64,000 nucleotides of DNA, from contig JNJD01000013.1 of the NCBI GenBank assembly GCA_000702685.1, positions 25,842-89,841 on the forward strand. Reading direction: 5' to 3'. Under the pieces are notes generated by a model. That model worked only from the letters and a program-made list of their open reading frames with translations, did no database searches and was not told the origin of the DNA. Source of the DNA: Lachnospiraceae bacterium AC2028. Its GTDB lineage: Bacteria > Bacillota > Clostridia > Lachnospirales > Lachnospiraceae. Made by a program: the position numbers and the translations under genes. This document shows positions 27,643-36,991 of the stretch, one piece after another (within the stretch, counting starts at the first letter, position 1; each line of letters begins with the position of its first letter).

Positions 27643-28143
27643 ATGGCAGAAGATGAGAAAAAGAAAACAGCGGTAGCCGCTGAAAAGACCAAAGGTTTTA
27701 TCGGAGAATTCAAGAAATTCATCATGCGTGGAAATGTACTCGACATGGCAGTCGGTGTCATCATCGGAGGCGCATTCCAGGCTATCATCTCCAGTCTTGT
27801 TAATGACATCATCATGCCCGTGATCACACTTCTCACCGGCGGCATCGATTTCACTGACTGGTTCGTCGCACTTAACGGCGAAAGCTACGCTTCTCTCGAG
27901 GCAGCTCAGGAAGCCGGCGCAGCAACCCTCAACTACGGCGTTTTCATCACCGCAGTCATCAACTTCCTTCTCATGGCCATCGTGGTATTCCTTATCGTCA
28001 AGGCTATGAACAAGGCATCCGAGAAGGTTAGCAAGAAAAAAGAAGACGCTCCCAAGACCACCAAGATCTGTCCTTTCTGCAAGAGCGAGATCAATATCGA
28101 AGCAACCAGATGCCCTCACTGCACTTCTGAACTTAAGGATTAA
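27643..28143 (+). CDS. mscL: Large-conductance mechanosensitive channel MscL with C-terminal zinc ribbon
   Basis: 166 residues. The usual MscL body (FKKFIMRGNVLDMAVGVIIGGAFQAIISSLVNDIIMPV; second helix near 100-122) opens under membrane tension to save cells from osmotic downshock. In place of a simple tail it ends in a four-cysteine ribbon (CPFCKSEINIEATRCPHC, about 146-163). The start ATG follows AAAGGAG. One base before the stop ends, the lipoprotein gene begins. Confidence 0.92.
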   Translation: MAEDEKKKTAVAAEKTKGFIGEFKKFIMRGNVLDMAVGVIIGGAFQAIISSLVNDIIMPVITLLTGGIDFTDWFVALNGESYASLEAAQEAGAATLNYGVFITAVINFLLMAIVVFLIVKAMNKASEKVSKKKEDAPKTTKICPFCKSEINIEATRCPHCTSELKD

Positions 28144-29228
28144 TGAAACTTTCTAACAGCACTACCAAATCAAACAGACTTCACAACAGAGCAGGCTCTG
28201 CCGTTAAGGCAGTGCTTGCTTTGTGCATATGTATGGCACTTTGCGGATGCGGCAAAAAGGCAGATAACCTTAAGACTGCATACGAAGCGCTCAGCATCAT
28301 GGATTACGATGCGGCACTCGCCGCTCTTTCAAATGCCGAAGAAGCCGGAGAAGATGCCAGGGAGATCGCAAGGGCAAGAGGCATAGCCTATATGGGCAAG
28401 GCCGACTATGTCAGTGCATCTGCGCAGTTCGTAACAAGCCTTCATTCCGGCACCGGTTATCCCGATGAGATGGATACCGACATCAATTTCTACCTTGCCG
28501 CAGCTTATGACAGCATGGGAGATTATGCTTCCGCGGAAGACAGATACAATGCGATCATCGCATTCAGCGACGATACCGAAAGCTATCTTCTCAGAGCATC
28601 GGCAAGACTTAAACAGGGCAATTTCGACGGCGCGGTTTCCGACTTCAACGTAGTCATTTCCAGAAACCCCGACGATTACGATACACTCATCAGCATCTAT
28701 GAAATGCTTTCCGCGATAGGATACAGGGATGCGGGACTTGAATACTTAAGGACCGCCATTTCCCAGGATACCGGCAAGATGACCGATTCTGAAAAAGGAA
28801 GGATGTATTACTACCTCGGAGATTACACACAGGCAGCCGCGCTTTTGGAGAGTGCCAGAAATGCCGACAGCTCCGTAACAAGCTCTCTCTTCCTCGGAAG
28901 AACTTACGAGGCTATGGGAGAATACAATTACGCCGCCAATGTCTACGAAAGCTACATAGGCTCCAAGGGCGCCAATTCGGAGCTTTACGACCAGCTGGGT
29001 CTGTGCAGGCTCAAGATGGGCGAATACGAAGCAGCTCTCGAAGCATTCAAGGCAGGCATCGAAGCCGATGACGGAACATTTTCCAAGAGCCTCGAATACA
29101 ATCTCGCGGTAGCTTACGAATACACCGCGGATTTCGAAACGGCTTACGAACTCATGAAAGCTTACATTGCCAAATATCCCGATGATGCGGATGCGGCAAG
29201 AGAATTACAATTTCTGGAGACGAGATAG
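28143..29228 (+). CDS. TPR-repeat lipoprotein
   Basis: 361 residues. An unusually long n-region leads to a lipobox (ALCGC, Cys36), then about eight TPR-type helical repeats (AYEALSIMDYDAALAALSNAEEA, SYLLRASARLKQGNFDGAVSDF and so on) to the C-terminus. A surface-anchored scaffold of unknown partners. It overlaps mscL by one base, so it is coupled to it. Confidence 0.78.
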   Translation: MKLSNSTTKSNRLHNRAGSAVKAVLALCICMALCGCGKKADNLKTAYEALSIMDYDAALAALSNAEEAGEDAREIARARGIAYMGKADYVSASAQFVTSLHSGTGYPDEMDTDINFYLAAAYDSMGDYASAEDRYNAIIAFSDDTESYLLRASARLKQGNFDGAVSDFNVVISRNPDDYDTLISIYEMLSAIGYRDAGLEYLRTAISQDTGKMTDSEKGRMYYYLGDYTQAAALLESARNADSSVTSSLFLGRTYEAMGEYNYAANVYESYIGSKGANSELYDQLGLCRLKMGEYEAALEAFKAGIEADDGTFSKSLEYNLAVAYEYTADFETAYELMKAYIAKYPDDADAARELQFLETR

Positions 29229-29252
29229 TTTTCCAACCGTTAGGAGAGAAAA

Positions 29253-30185
29253 ATGATCGAAACACTTGTAAAGAAGATAAAAGAAACCGGAGCCCCCATC
29301 GTTGTCGGCCTCGACCCCAACCTCAATTTTGTCCCCGACTTCATCAAGGAAAAAGCATACAGGGAAGCAGGCGAAACCCTCGAAGGTGCTGCACTTGCTT
29401 TCAAGGAATACAACAAAGGCATCATCGATTCCATCGCCGATCTCGTACCCGCTGTAAAGCCCCAGATCGCAATGTATGAGCAGCTCGGAATCCCCGGAAT
29501 GGAAGTCTTCGAATGGACTGTGGATTACGCTCATAAGAAGGGCCTCGTGGTCATCGGAGACATCAAGCGCGGTGATATCGGATCAACCTCAGAGATGTAT
29601 GCCGTAGGCCATATCGGAAAGACTAAGATCGGTGATAACCTCATCCCCGCATTCGACGAAGATATCGTTACCGTCAATCCTTACCTTGGATCCGACGGCG
29701 TTCTTCCCTTTGTTAAGATCTGTGAGCAGGAAAAGAAAGGCATCTTTGTCCTCGTAAAAACCTCCAATCCTTCCAGCGGAGAATTCCAGGACCGCATAAT
29801 CGACGGAAGAGCTCTCTATGAGCACGTTGCAGAGAAGGTTGTCGAGTGGGGACAGTCCACCATCGATCCCGAAACAGGCTATTCCGAGGTCGGTGCCGTT
29901 GTAGGCGCGACTTATCCCGAGCAGGGCAAGATCCTCAGAAAGCTCATGCCCAAGGCTTACATCCTTGTTCCCGGATACGGAGCACAGGGCGGCAAGGGAT
30001 CCGATCTTGCATACTTTTTCAATGACGACGGACTCGGTGCGATCGTCAATTCCTCACGCGGCATAATCGCTGCTTACAAACAGGAACAGTACGCTAAGTG
30101 CGGTGAAGAAGGATACGCTGAAGCTTCAAGACTCGCTGTGCTCGATATGAAAGAAGACTTAAGACAGGCTATTGAAAACAGGTAA
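29253..30185 (+). CDS. pyrF: Orotidine 5'-phosphate decarboxylase (long form)
   Basis: 310 residues. Decarboxylates OMP to UMP in the last step of pyrimidine synthesis. VVGLDPNLNF near 17-26 and the catalytic IGDIKRGDIGST at about 94-105 are intact. The length and the GAVVGATYPEQ region match the type 2 (about 270-310 residue) family. It lies 24 bases after the TPR lipoprotein gene and 21 bases before glgA. Confidence 0.93.
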   Translation: MIETLVKKIKETGAPIVVGLDPNLNFVPDFIKEKAYREAGETLEGAALAFKEYNKGIIDSIADLVPAVKPQIAMYEQLGIPGMEVFEWTVDYAHKKGLVVIGDIKRGDIGSTSEMYAVGHIGKTKIGDNLIPAFDEDIVTVNPYLGSDGVLPFVKICEQEKKGIFVLVKTSNPSSGEFQDRIIDGRALYEHVAEKVVEWGQSTIDPETGYSEVGAVVGATYPEQGKILRKLMPKAYILVPGYGAQGGKGSDLAYFFNDDGLGAIVNSSRGIIAAYKQEQYAKCGEEGYAEASRLAVLDMKEDLRQAIENR

Positions 30186-30206
30186 TTTTACCGGAGGGTA
30201 AAGACC

Positions 30207-31652
30207 ATGAAGAAAGTTTTGTTTGTTGCATCTGAGGGAGTGCCTTTCATCAAGACCGGAGGATTGGCGGATGTTGTCGGATCTCTCCCCAAGTATCTCG
30301 ACAAGAGATATTTTGATGTCAGGGTTTTCCTGCCCAAATATGCCTGCATGAAGCAGGAGATGAAGGACAAGCTTGAGTACATCGACTCCTTCTACATGGA
30401 TTACAACTGGCAGAATATCTATGTCGGCCTGTTCAAAGCCGTAGTCGACGGGATAACCTATTATTTCATCGACAACGAATATTATTTCAGCGGACCCAAG
30501 GTTTATAACGACGATCCCAGATATGAGATCGAAAGATATACATATTTCTGCAAAGCGGTTCTTTCATCGCTTCCGATCCTTGATTTCAGGCCCGACCTCA
30601 TCCACTGTCACGACTGGCAGACCGGTCTTATTCCTGTTTATCTCAAGGAGCGTTTTGCGGGCGGTGAATTCTACAGAGGCATCAAGACCGTCATCACTAT
30701 CCACAACCTCAAGTTCCAGGGCAAGTGGGACGTCAAGACAGTCAAGAACATCACGGGACTTCCCGATTATTATTTCACTCCCGATAAGCTCGAATCCTAC
30801 AAGGATGCGAACCTCTTAAAGGGCGGTATTGTTTTCGCAGATGCGGTCACCACCGTAAGCGACACCTATGCCGAGGAGATCAAGACCCAGTTCTACGGCG
30901 AGGGCTTGGACGGACTTCTGCGTGCACGCAGCAATTCCCTACGCGGCATCGTAAACGGAATCGACTACGAGAAGTTCAACCCCGAGACCGATGAGTGTCT
31001 TGTAAAAAAGTACAACGCATCCAACTTCCGTAAAGAGAAGGCCAAGAATAAGAGAGCGCTCCAGGAGCAGCTCGGACTCACCGTCGATGAAAAGAAGATG
31101 ATGATCGGCATCGTTTCCAGACTTACCGACCAGAAGGGCTTCGACCTCATCGCCTATGTCATGGACGAGCTCTGCAGGGATGATATCCAGATAGTTGTCC
31201 TCGGAACAGGCTCCGAGCAGTATGAGAACATGTTCAGGCATTTCGACTGGAAATATGCCGACAAGGTTTCCGCGAACATCTATTATTCCGATGAGCTTTC
31301 CGACAGGATCTACGCATCCAGCGACGCGTTCCTTATGCCCTCGCTCTTCGAGCCCTGCGGCCTTTCACAGCTCATTGCGCTCCGCTACGGAACAATTCCC
31401 ATCGTAAGGGAAACAGGCGGCCTCAAGGACACCGTAAAGCCCTACAACGAGTACGAGGGAACCGGCACCGGATTCTCGTTCGTCAACTACAATGCGCACG
31501 AGATGCTCCACACCATCCGCTACGCGGAAAAGATATACTACGACCGCCGCAGAGAGTGGAACAAGATGGTCGACCGCGCAATGGCAGAGAACTTCTCCTG
31601 GGAAGTCTCAGCTAACAAATATCAATGCATGTACGACTGGCTCATTGGTTAG
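30207..31652 (+). CDS. glgA: Glycogen synthase (ADP-glucose)
   Basis: 481 residues, GT5. Elongates alpha-1,4-glucan from ADP-glucose. VASEGVPFIKTGGLADVVGSLP at the N-terminus binds ADP-glucose; HCHDWQTGLIPVYL near 132 and MPSLFEPCGLSQLIALRYGTIP near 374-395 are the other family blocks. The last codons, for YDWLIG and stop, lie in the sequence that is repeated at 36.12 and 56.23 kb, so this gene appears to be the insertion target of the accessory region. Confidence 0.95.
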   Translation: MKKVLFVASEGVPFIKTGGLADVVGSLPKYLDKRYFDVRVFLPKYACMKQEMKDKLEYIDSFYMDYNWQNIYVGLFKAVVDGITYYFIDNEYYFSGPKVYNDDPRYEIERYTYFCKAVLSSLPILDFRPDLIHCHDWQTGLIPVYLKERFAGGEFYRGIKTVITIHNLKFQGKWDVKTVKNITGLPDYYFTPDKLESYKDANLLKGGIVFADAVTTVSDTYAEEIKTQFYGEGLDGLLRARSNSLRGIVNGIDYEKFNPETDECLVKKYNASNFRKEKAKNKRALQEQLGLTVDEKKMMIGIVSRLTDQKGFDLIAYVMDELCRDDIQIVVLGTGSEQYENMFRHFDWKYADKVSANIYYSDELSDRIYASSDAFLMPSLFEPCGLSQLIALRYGTIPIVRETGGLKDTVKPYNEYEGTGTGFSFVNYNAHEMLHTIRYAEKIYYDRRREWNKMVDRAMAENFSWEVSANKYQCMYDWLIG

Positions 31653-31669
31653 AACCTGCATGAACACTG
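31626..31669 (+). repeat. Direct repeat of glgA 3' end, copy 1 (att-like)
   Basis: 44 bases spanning the last nine codons of glgA and 17 bases beyond. It matches 36119-36162 at 41 of 44 positions; the differences are one synonymous C/T and a CC/TT after the stop. It marks the left edge of the AT-rich accessory region. Confidence 0.85.
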
Positions 31670-31693
31670 CGTTTCAATCTAATAAGTGAAGTG

Positions 31694-31748
31694 TAAAAAG
31701 ACACTTTCTTCGGAAGACTGAATCTGGTCTGAGAGAGTGTCTTTTTTG
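31694..31748 (+). terminator. Terminator of glgA
   Basis: AAAAAGACACTTTCT pairs with AGAGAGTGTCTTTTTT. A similar hairpin (AAGACACTTTCTCAG) follows the third glgA-end copy at 56.4 kb. Confidence 0.8.
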
Positions 31749-31982
31749 TATTCGGAAAAACAAAGAAAAACTCAGAAAAAGATAAAAATATAAACTATCA
31801 ACTTTAAATGTAGAATAACTAATAATCTAGATGGTTTATTACTTGTATGTCTAATGTATTCTTTCTAAAAAGAGTTTATAATATATGTTATAATTAATTA
31901 CAAGCGTTATATCAACTAACGCCTTCAACTGCCTAAAGAATTATTCAATTGAAAAATATTCTTTTATTTATGAGGTACATTT
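31749..31982. other. AT-rich spacer at island edge
   Basis: Very AT-rich sequence between the glgA terminator and the first island gene. TATAAT-like stretches near 31877-31893 may be a promoter for the 758-residue gene, but no clear -35 partner was found. No gene is seen. Confidence 0.4.
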
Positions 31983-34259
31983 ATGGGATTGGTTAAATGT
32001 CCTGATTGCGAAAAACTCGTTTCTGAAAGAGCAACAAGTTGCCCTGTTTGCGGATGTCCTAGGGAATATTTCATAAAATTTAGCGAGAAAACTGATGAGG
32101 AAATTACTAAGCCTAAAGAGATAACATCCTTGGCTGAGAATGACATTGTATTTCGAATTGGATCAATAAAAATCAGTTATAAAAAGAAATCTGAAGAATG
32201 CGCAAAACTATTTGGCAAGTATGCTTTTATGGCGCATAAAAGTGTAGCAGAGATACGAGAAAAGTATTCATCTGCCAGAGATATAAATGAAATTTCCAGT
32301 AGAGTCATACCGTTTGGAATGAGTGAATTAAGACGTTCCATTGATATGATGATAGATGATTTATATAAACGAGGCATTATGGTGTCTCCAAGTGAATTTG
32401 AAGATAAAGATAATGCTTATTCTTTTGATTATAAGAATCGGTGCAGTATTGTTGAAAAACTAATTGACAGATGTATTAGATATAGAACTGAACTTGAACA
32501 AGATGAAATGATTAGGCAATCTAGTCGTGGACGTTGGCAAGCTGGAGGCTTTAACGTTAAAGGTGCAATTAAAGGGGCTGTCACAGCTGGTGCGATGAAT
32601 GCAGCTTCGGATATTTTACATGCTTCAGGAGACAGAGCAAGAGAAGAAGATATTAAAAGGAGCTATGCTGAAAAATTAAAGGAAGCTAAAGATAATTCGG
32701 AAGCCTATTATTCTGTGTGCGATGGACTCGGGTTTTGCATTTTAAATGCATTTAGGGCATATGCAGATATTCTTGAGAAGAATGGTTGCTTGGAGATAAT
32801 ACCTCTTTCTCCTAAAGATGCACAAAGATTTTACGGTGATGCTAAAAGATATAAAACTCAAGGAAATAGGGAACAATATATTACTCTTTTGACTAGGAGT
32901 ATAATGAATAACCCTGGATTTGAAGCTTGTTATGATGAGTTGATGTATGAACTTGTTGATACTGAACCGAATGAATTACTTGAATTCATGCATTTTTGGA
33001 ATGTCTCATATATATCAGATAAGTATGAGGCAGAAATTAAGATCGGAAGAATATTTGATGAAGAATGGAGAAATGATGAAATAGCTCAATGGTGGGGGAG
33101 CGATAAAGATTATACTATGTCATATATTCGTTCTAGAGAGTTTTGTATGAAATTTTACTTCTCTCACAATTATTTGGGTATTCCGAATTTATCACATTAT
33201 GGTTCCATGTTGATAAAAACTTTTCGTGAAACCTCCAATACATATTTTATTAAAGACTATAAAATTATTGAATGGATTCCGGCGGACGTTTCTTTTGGAG
33301 AATTTCTCATATATATAAAAAATGAACGTTATGCTCTTCCGAATTGCGCAATTACAAATGCTTGGTTTATAGGAGATGATATTAATTCATTGACAAGCAT
33401 TCCTAATTCAATAGATAAGAATGTTCTTCTAATGGTTGTGTTTGCCACTCCAGGATTGTTTAGGAGTGCAAGAGGAATTGGTCTTACAAAGGATGGAATT
33501 TATGATATTAAATATCCCAAAATCTATATCCCCTTTTGCGAAATAAGAAGTGTAATTGCATATCCGAACAACACATTAGAAATTGCTGTAAATGAGAGCT
33601 TGAAAATAAAATTTGCTGATAAAAAACAGTTTTCTAATGATGCATTGATTTATCTTGCTAATCTGATAAAAGTAATATGCGTAAGATATGGAAATAATGG
33701 AATGGTTTGGTCAGAAGAAATGTCTTCTGAGCGCCCAGAGAGTAATATGAAGTTTTGCTTTAAATGTGGGCAAATATTGGACAAAAATGTTAGGTTCTGC
33801 AGCAGATGTGGCAGTGATCAGGAACAAACACAAACAGGCATCTCTGATGCCGCAAATGTAGATAATTCATTGAGCCCCCAAAATGAGGTTGACTCTTATG
33901 ATTATATAGAGAAATTCAAGTTTTGCTTTAGATGTGGTCAAAAACTGGATGAAAACATAAGATTCTGTAGCAAATGTGGCAGTGATCAAGAACAATTTAG
34001 AGAAGAAGCACCAAATCAAGATAATAATGGTAACTGTGATGATAAAGACGGTGTAGTTAACAATTCTGATGTAATTGATAATACTACAGGTAATTCATCT
34101 GATTCTGCTGAAGAAGAAAAAATAGTCTTTTGTGCATTTTGCGGAAAGCCAATATCCATTAAAGTGAAGTTCTGTAATTTTTGTGGAAAGCCTAATACTT
34201 ATATAGTAAAGCCTAACGTGTTGGATGAAACAAACGATCCTAGTGCAAATCAGATATGA
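31983..34259 (+). CDS. Large zinc-ribbon protein, one N-terminal and three C-terminal ribbons
   Basis: 758 residues, family not recognised. N-terminal ribbon CPDCEKLVSERATSCPVCGC (6-25). Then a helical region with a Gly/Ala-rich patch (GGFNVKGAIKGAVTAGAMNAASD, near 185-205, possibly amphipathic). A middle beta-rich part at about 470-560 resembles a PH-like module (YDIKYPKIYIPFCEIRSVIAY). Last come three ribbons: CFKCGQILDKNVRFCSRCG, CFRCGQKLDENIRFCSKCG and CAFCGKPISIKVKFCNFCG. No signal peptide. Strongly AT-rich against its neighbours, so probably transferred. With the next gene it is the only cargo between glgA-end copies 1 and 2. Confidence 0.7.
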   Translation: MGLVKCPDCEKLVSERATSCPVCGCPREYFIKFSEKTDEEITKPKEITSLAENDIVFRIGSIKISYKKKSEECAKLFGKYAFMAHKSVAEIREKYSSARDINEISSRVIPFGMSELRRSIDMMIDDLYKRGIMVSPSEFEDKDNAYSFDYKNRCSIVEKLIDRCIRYRTELEQDEMIRQSSRGRWQAGGFNVKGAIKGAVTAGAMNAASDILHASGDRAREEDIKRSYAEKLKEAKDNSEAYYSVCDGLGFCILNAFRAYADILEKNGCLEIIPLSPKDAQRFYGDAKRYKTQGNREQYITLLTRSIMNNPGFEACYDELMYELVDTEPNELLEFMHFWNVSYISDKYEAEIKIGRIFDEEWRNDEIAQWWGSDKDYTMSYIRSREFCMKFYFSHNYLGIPNLSHYGSMLIKTFRETSNTYFIKDYKIIEWIPADVSFGEFLIYIKNERYALPNCAITNAWFIGDDINSLTSIPNSIDKNVLLMVVFATPGLFRSARGIGLTKDGIYDIKYPKIYIPFCEIRSVIAYPNNTLEIAVNESLKIKFADKKQFSNDALIYLANLIKVICVRYGNNGMVWSEEMSSERPESNMKFCFKCGQILDKNVRFCSRCGSDQEQTQTGISDAANVDNSLSPQNEVDSYDYIEKFKFCFRCGQKLDENIRFCSKCGSDQEQFREEAPNQDNNGNCDDKDGVVNNSDVIDNTTGNSSDSAEEEKIVFCAFCGKPISIKVKFCNFCGKPNTYIVKPNVLDETNDPSANQI

Positions 34260-34379
34260 AATATTGTTCTCATATATTAATTCTGAAATGCTTATTATTT
34301 TTGATAAAGATATTCTTATTTCTGCTTCTTATCTTTTCGTTAAATTGCTTCAAAATTATTAACAGGGGGGGCTGATAGT

Positions 34380-36113
34380 ATGAAATGTTTAAAATGTGGA
34401 TACGAATTTTCAGAAGGTACTTTTTGCCCGGAGTGTGGAACTCCTATTGACGATGCAACATTGAAACTCAAACAAGAAGAGATTGAAAAGCAAGAAGCGC
34501 TAGCAAAGGAGCAAAGAGATCTTGAAATAACTAAGGCAAAAGCTGAACAAGAGCGATTGGCACTTGAACGTGCGGAACGCGAAATCGAGTTAGCACGTTT
34601 GAATAATGAGAAAATAAAGCTAGAACAGGAACAAGCGCAAAAGAAGGCTGAAGAAGATAAAATTCGTGCAGAGCAATCATCACGGACTTTCAATGGTGTG
34701 CTTTATTCTTCAGTTGAAGAGATGCAGAATGCTAAATCTAAATCGGAAAGGGAAGCAGCCGAAGCAAGTCATAGGAAGAAAGTGAATTTGATGGCAATAT
34801 GGTGCTTGATTCTATCAATTGTCGCCATTCTTCTTGGCTTAACTGTAGTAGGTGCGATAGCTACAATTATTGCATCAATTATCCTTGGAATATTTGCTTT
34901 AAAGGGAAAAACAGAGAAAAAAGGTTGCGTAATTGCTGGATATATTGTGGATGTTCTGGTTATAGTAGCGCTTGTTTTAATTGTTATTTGGGGAAATCCT
35001 TTAAAAGACAATTCAAGTAATGAAAGCGATTCTGTTACAGACACTAGAACTAATGACGATGAATCAGAAGAGGATGATGAAAGAATTGATTTGTATGAGA
35101 TCAGAGATTTATCGGAATCTGAACTGATAAATGAATTGGGATTCGATAAGAATGACTTTGGAATGTATCCGGATGAAAATAATTTGGCCATCAGTTATGA
35201 CGTGGATGGTAATATCTATATTGTGATTGCGCGAGATAATAAGGATGATTATGAATTTTGCGGATTGATGATTGGAGATGATTTGGACTCTATTGACTCA
35301 TCAATTTCAAAGAAATTCACATATTTAGGAGTGTATTCTACGAGTGGATCAGACTATATAGTATATCGCGATAATAAAAATGAAAATGGATATCTTAGAA
35401 TAGAAGGCTCTTCTAGAATTGTATCGATTAACTACTTTGTCACATATGAAGATATTACCGATATGCTTGATGAATCAGAGGATATGCAAACTGGTGATTC
35501 GGAAGATGATCATGAAGAAGAGGCAGTTTCGACAACTCCATATGACAAAGATATTACTGGCGATTATGAGATGCTAATCGGACAGAGTTTTATCTATGCG
35601 AACATTCAATGGGTATCTATACAACATGACGATTATTTATATATATCTATTGAAGGTATAGACGAAACTGGCAAAGAGTATATAGCAGATGGATATTTAT
35701 TTGAATGTGATGGTAAATATGATTGTTATTTCTGCTATGGTAATTTGAAGTTTATGATAAATGTTTCTGGAGACACCTTGGATATAACTACAGAAGATGA
35801 TCCAGAGTCTTATAATCGCGAAGAAAAGCCGATAGCTTATCTTTTCACTGGAACATATTATAAATCATATGCTGATGTAGTCGGCGGAAGTAATGACATT
35901 TATTGCGTTGTTGCTGCACCTGACGGATACGTAAATTTCCGTACTGGACCTGGAACAAATTACGACATAATTATGCCTATATATAATGGCGAAGAATTAC
36001 TTGTCACTGGTTCGGAGGGTGAAAATTCAAATTGGATCACAGTTGTCTATTATGATTCTAATGGAATTCGATATGAAGGTTGGGTTAATCAAACACAGGT
36101 TAAATTTGAATAA
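34380..36113 (+). CDS. Zinc-ribbon, coiled-coil, two-TM protein with extracellular SH3 domain
   Basis: 577 residues. Ribbon CLKCGYEFSEGTFCPECGTP (2-22), a long Glu/Gln/Lys coiled coil (about 30-100) and two transmembrane helices (about 140-165 and 180-205, DUF4190-like). An acidic Ser/Asp linker follows, then a beta-rich extracytoplasmic region and a C-terminal bacterial SH3 domain (GYVNFRTGPGTNYDIIMPI ... EGWVNQTQV), which in other proteins binds cell wall. The start follows a G-rich ribosome site. Pairs with the 758-residue gene in an islet bounded by glgA-end repeats; function unknown. Confidence 0.75.
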   Translation: MKCLKCGYEFSEGTFCPECGTPIDDATLKLKQEEIEKQEALAKEQRDLEITKAKAEQERLALERAEREIELARLNNEKIKLEQEQAQKKAEEDKIRAEQSSRTFNGVLYSSVEEMQNAKSKSEREAAEASHRKKVNLMAIWCLILSIVAILLGLTVVGAIATIIASIILGIFALKGKTEKKGCVIAGYIVDVLVIVALVLIVIWGNPLKDNSSNESDSVTDTRTNDDESEEDDERIDLYEIRDLSESELINELGFDKNDFGMYPDENNLAISYDVDGNIYIVIARDNKDDYEFCGLMIGDDLDSIDSSISKKFTYLGVYSTSGSDYIVYRDNKNENGYLRIEGSSRIVSINYFVTYEDITDMLDESEDMQTGDSEDDHEEEAVSTTPYDKDITGDYEMLIGQSFIYANIQWVSIQHDDYLYISIEGIDETGKEYIADGYLFECDGKYDCYFCYGNLKFMINVSGDTLDITTEDDPESYNREEKPIAYLFTGTYYKSYADVVGGSNDIYCVVAAPDGYVNFRTGPGTNYDIIMPIYNGEELLVTGSEGENSNWITVVYYDSNGIRYEGWVNQTQVKFE

Positions 36114-36118
36114 TCATA

Positions 36119-36162
36119 TGCATGTACGATTGGCTCATTGGTTAGAATTTGCATGAACACTG
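36119..36162 (+). repeat. Direct repeat of glgA 3' end, copy 2 (att-like)
   Basis: Reads ATG TAC GAT TGG CTC ATT GGT TAG, i.e. MYDWLIG and stop, as in glgA, plus the same 3' flank. It is not joined to any glgA body. Marks the right edge of the 4.5-kb islet. Confidence 0.85.
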
Positions 36163-36168
36163 AACTTC

Positions 36169-36204
36169 AAGGCACTTCCCCGCACCGGGCAAGTGCCTTT
36201 TTCT
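36169..36204 (+). terminator. Rho-independent terminator
   Basis: AAGGCACTT pairs with AAGTGCCTT followed by TTTCTT, just after glgA-end copy 2. Confidence 0.75.
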
Positions 36205-36290
36205 TATTCATTTTTCCGCTCGAGACCGGCAATTGCAAAACGTTCTTTAAAATGATAGTATTAAAGAACGAAATGAAAGGCGGTGATGGT

Positions 36291-36890
36291 ATGGATTATA
36301 CATATGATAGCCTGAAGATTTTGATAGAAAAGCAGGGCGGAGTCGTTTCATCCGGTGATCTTATAAAGGCTGGGGTGGACAGAATGATGCTTTATACGCT
36401 CCTTGCACAGGGGGTTCTGAGAAAAGAATCCCATGGCAATTATGTTCTGGCGGATGATGAACCCGATGAATACAGGATCATTCAGAACCGGTCCGAAAAA
36501 CTGATCTATTCGCATGGGACGGCCCTGTTTCTGCATGGGATGTCCGACCGGGTCCCCCATGTTTTGGACATAACCGTTCCGCAGGGTGATAATGTCTCCC
36601 GCATTAAGAAAGATTATCAGGGTACAAGATTTCATTATTGCAAAAAGGAATTATGGGATCTCGGAATCACGAATGCAAATACCCCGCAGGGATACAGTGT
36701 CAGGGTATATGATCCCGAGAGATGTATCTGCGACTTGATCAAAGACAGGGATAATGTCGATAAGCAGATCTTTATTCAGGCTTTGCAGGAGTATTTCAGA
36801 GGAAAATGTAATCCCCGGAAAATTCTGAAGTATGCTAAAGCGTTAAACATAGAATCCAAGGTAAGAAATTACATGGAGGTGCTTCAGTGA
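36291..36890 (+). CDS. AbiEi-type antitoxin, apparently without a toxin partner
   Basis: 199 residues. N-terminal winged helix (LKILIEKQGGVVSSGDLIKAGVDRMMLYTLLAQGVLRK) and the AbiEi C-terminal region (SHGTALFLHGMSDRVPHVLDITVP, RVYDPERCICDLIKD). In AbiE systems this protein represses the operon and counters the nucleotidyltransferase toxin AbiEii. Here no AbiEii follows; only a 15-codon frame overlaps the stop. I start it at 36291 (after GGCGGTGATGGT); a longer frame reaching back to 36138 runs through the terminator. Confidence 0.8.
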   Translation: MDYTYDSLKILIEKQGGVVSSGDLIKAGVDRMMLYTLLAQGVLRKESHGNYVLADDEPDEYRIIQNRSEKLIYSHGTALFLHGMSDRVPHVLDITVPQGDNVSRIKKDYQGTRFHYCKKELWDLGITNANTPQGYSVRVYDPERCICDLIKDRDNVDKQIFIQALQEYFRGKCNPRKILKYAKALNIESKVRNYMEVLQ

Positions 36891-36934
36891 AAGAAATAGG
36901 CAGAAGAGTATCCGGGACTGATTCCGGTAATTGA
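36887..36934 (+). pseudogene. Possible remnant of the toxin start behind the orphan AbiEi
   Basis: A GTG overlaps the antitoxin stop (GTGA, the usual coupling in abiE operons) and opens a frame of 15 codons (VKEIGRRVSGTDSGN) ending in TGA. It is too short to be a toxin; it may be what remains after deletion. Confidence 0.3.
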
Positions 36935-36991
36935 GTAAAATTCCCCCACGGAGTTGTATAATGTCATTAGTGAAACTGCAAACAGGAGAAG

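Noticed and set aside
27325..28119. 264-codon minus-strand frame across mazF and mscL
   Set aside because: Covers two clear genes in the opposite strand and shows no motif or ribosome site.
36138..36290. 51-codon N-terminal extension of the orphan AbiEi
   Set aside because: It would start in the glgA-end repeat and read through a terminator; the ATG at 36291 has a ribosome site and begins the known domain.
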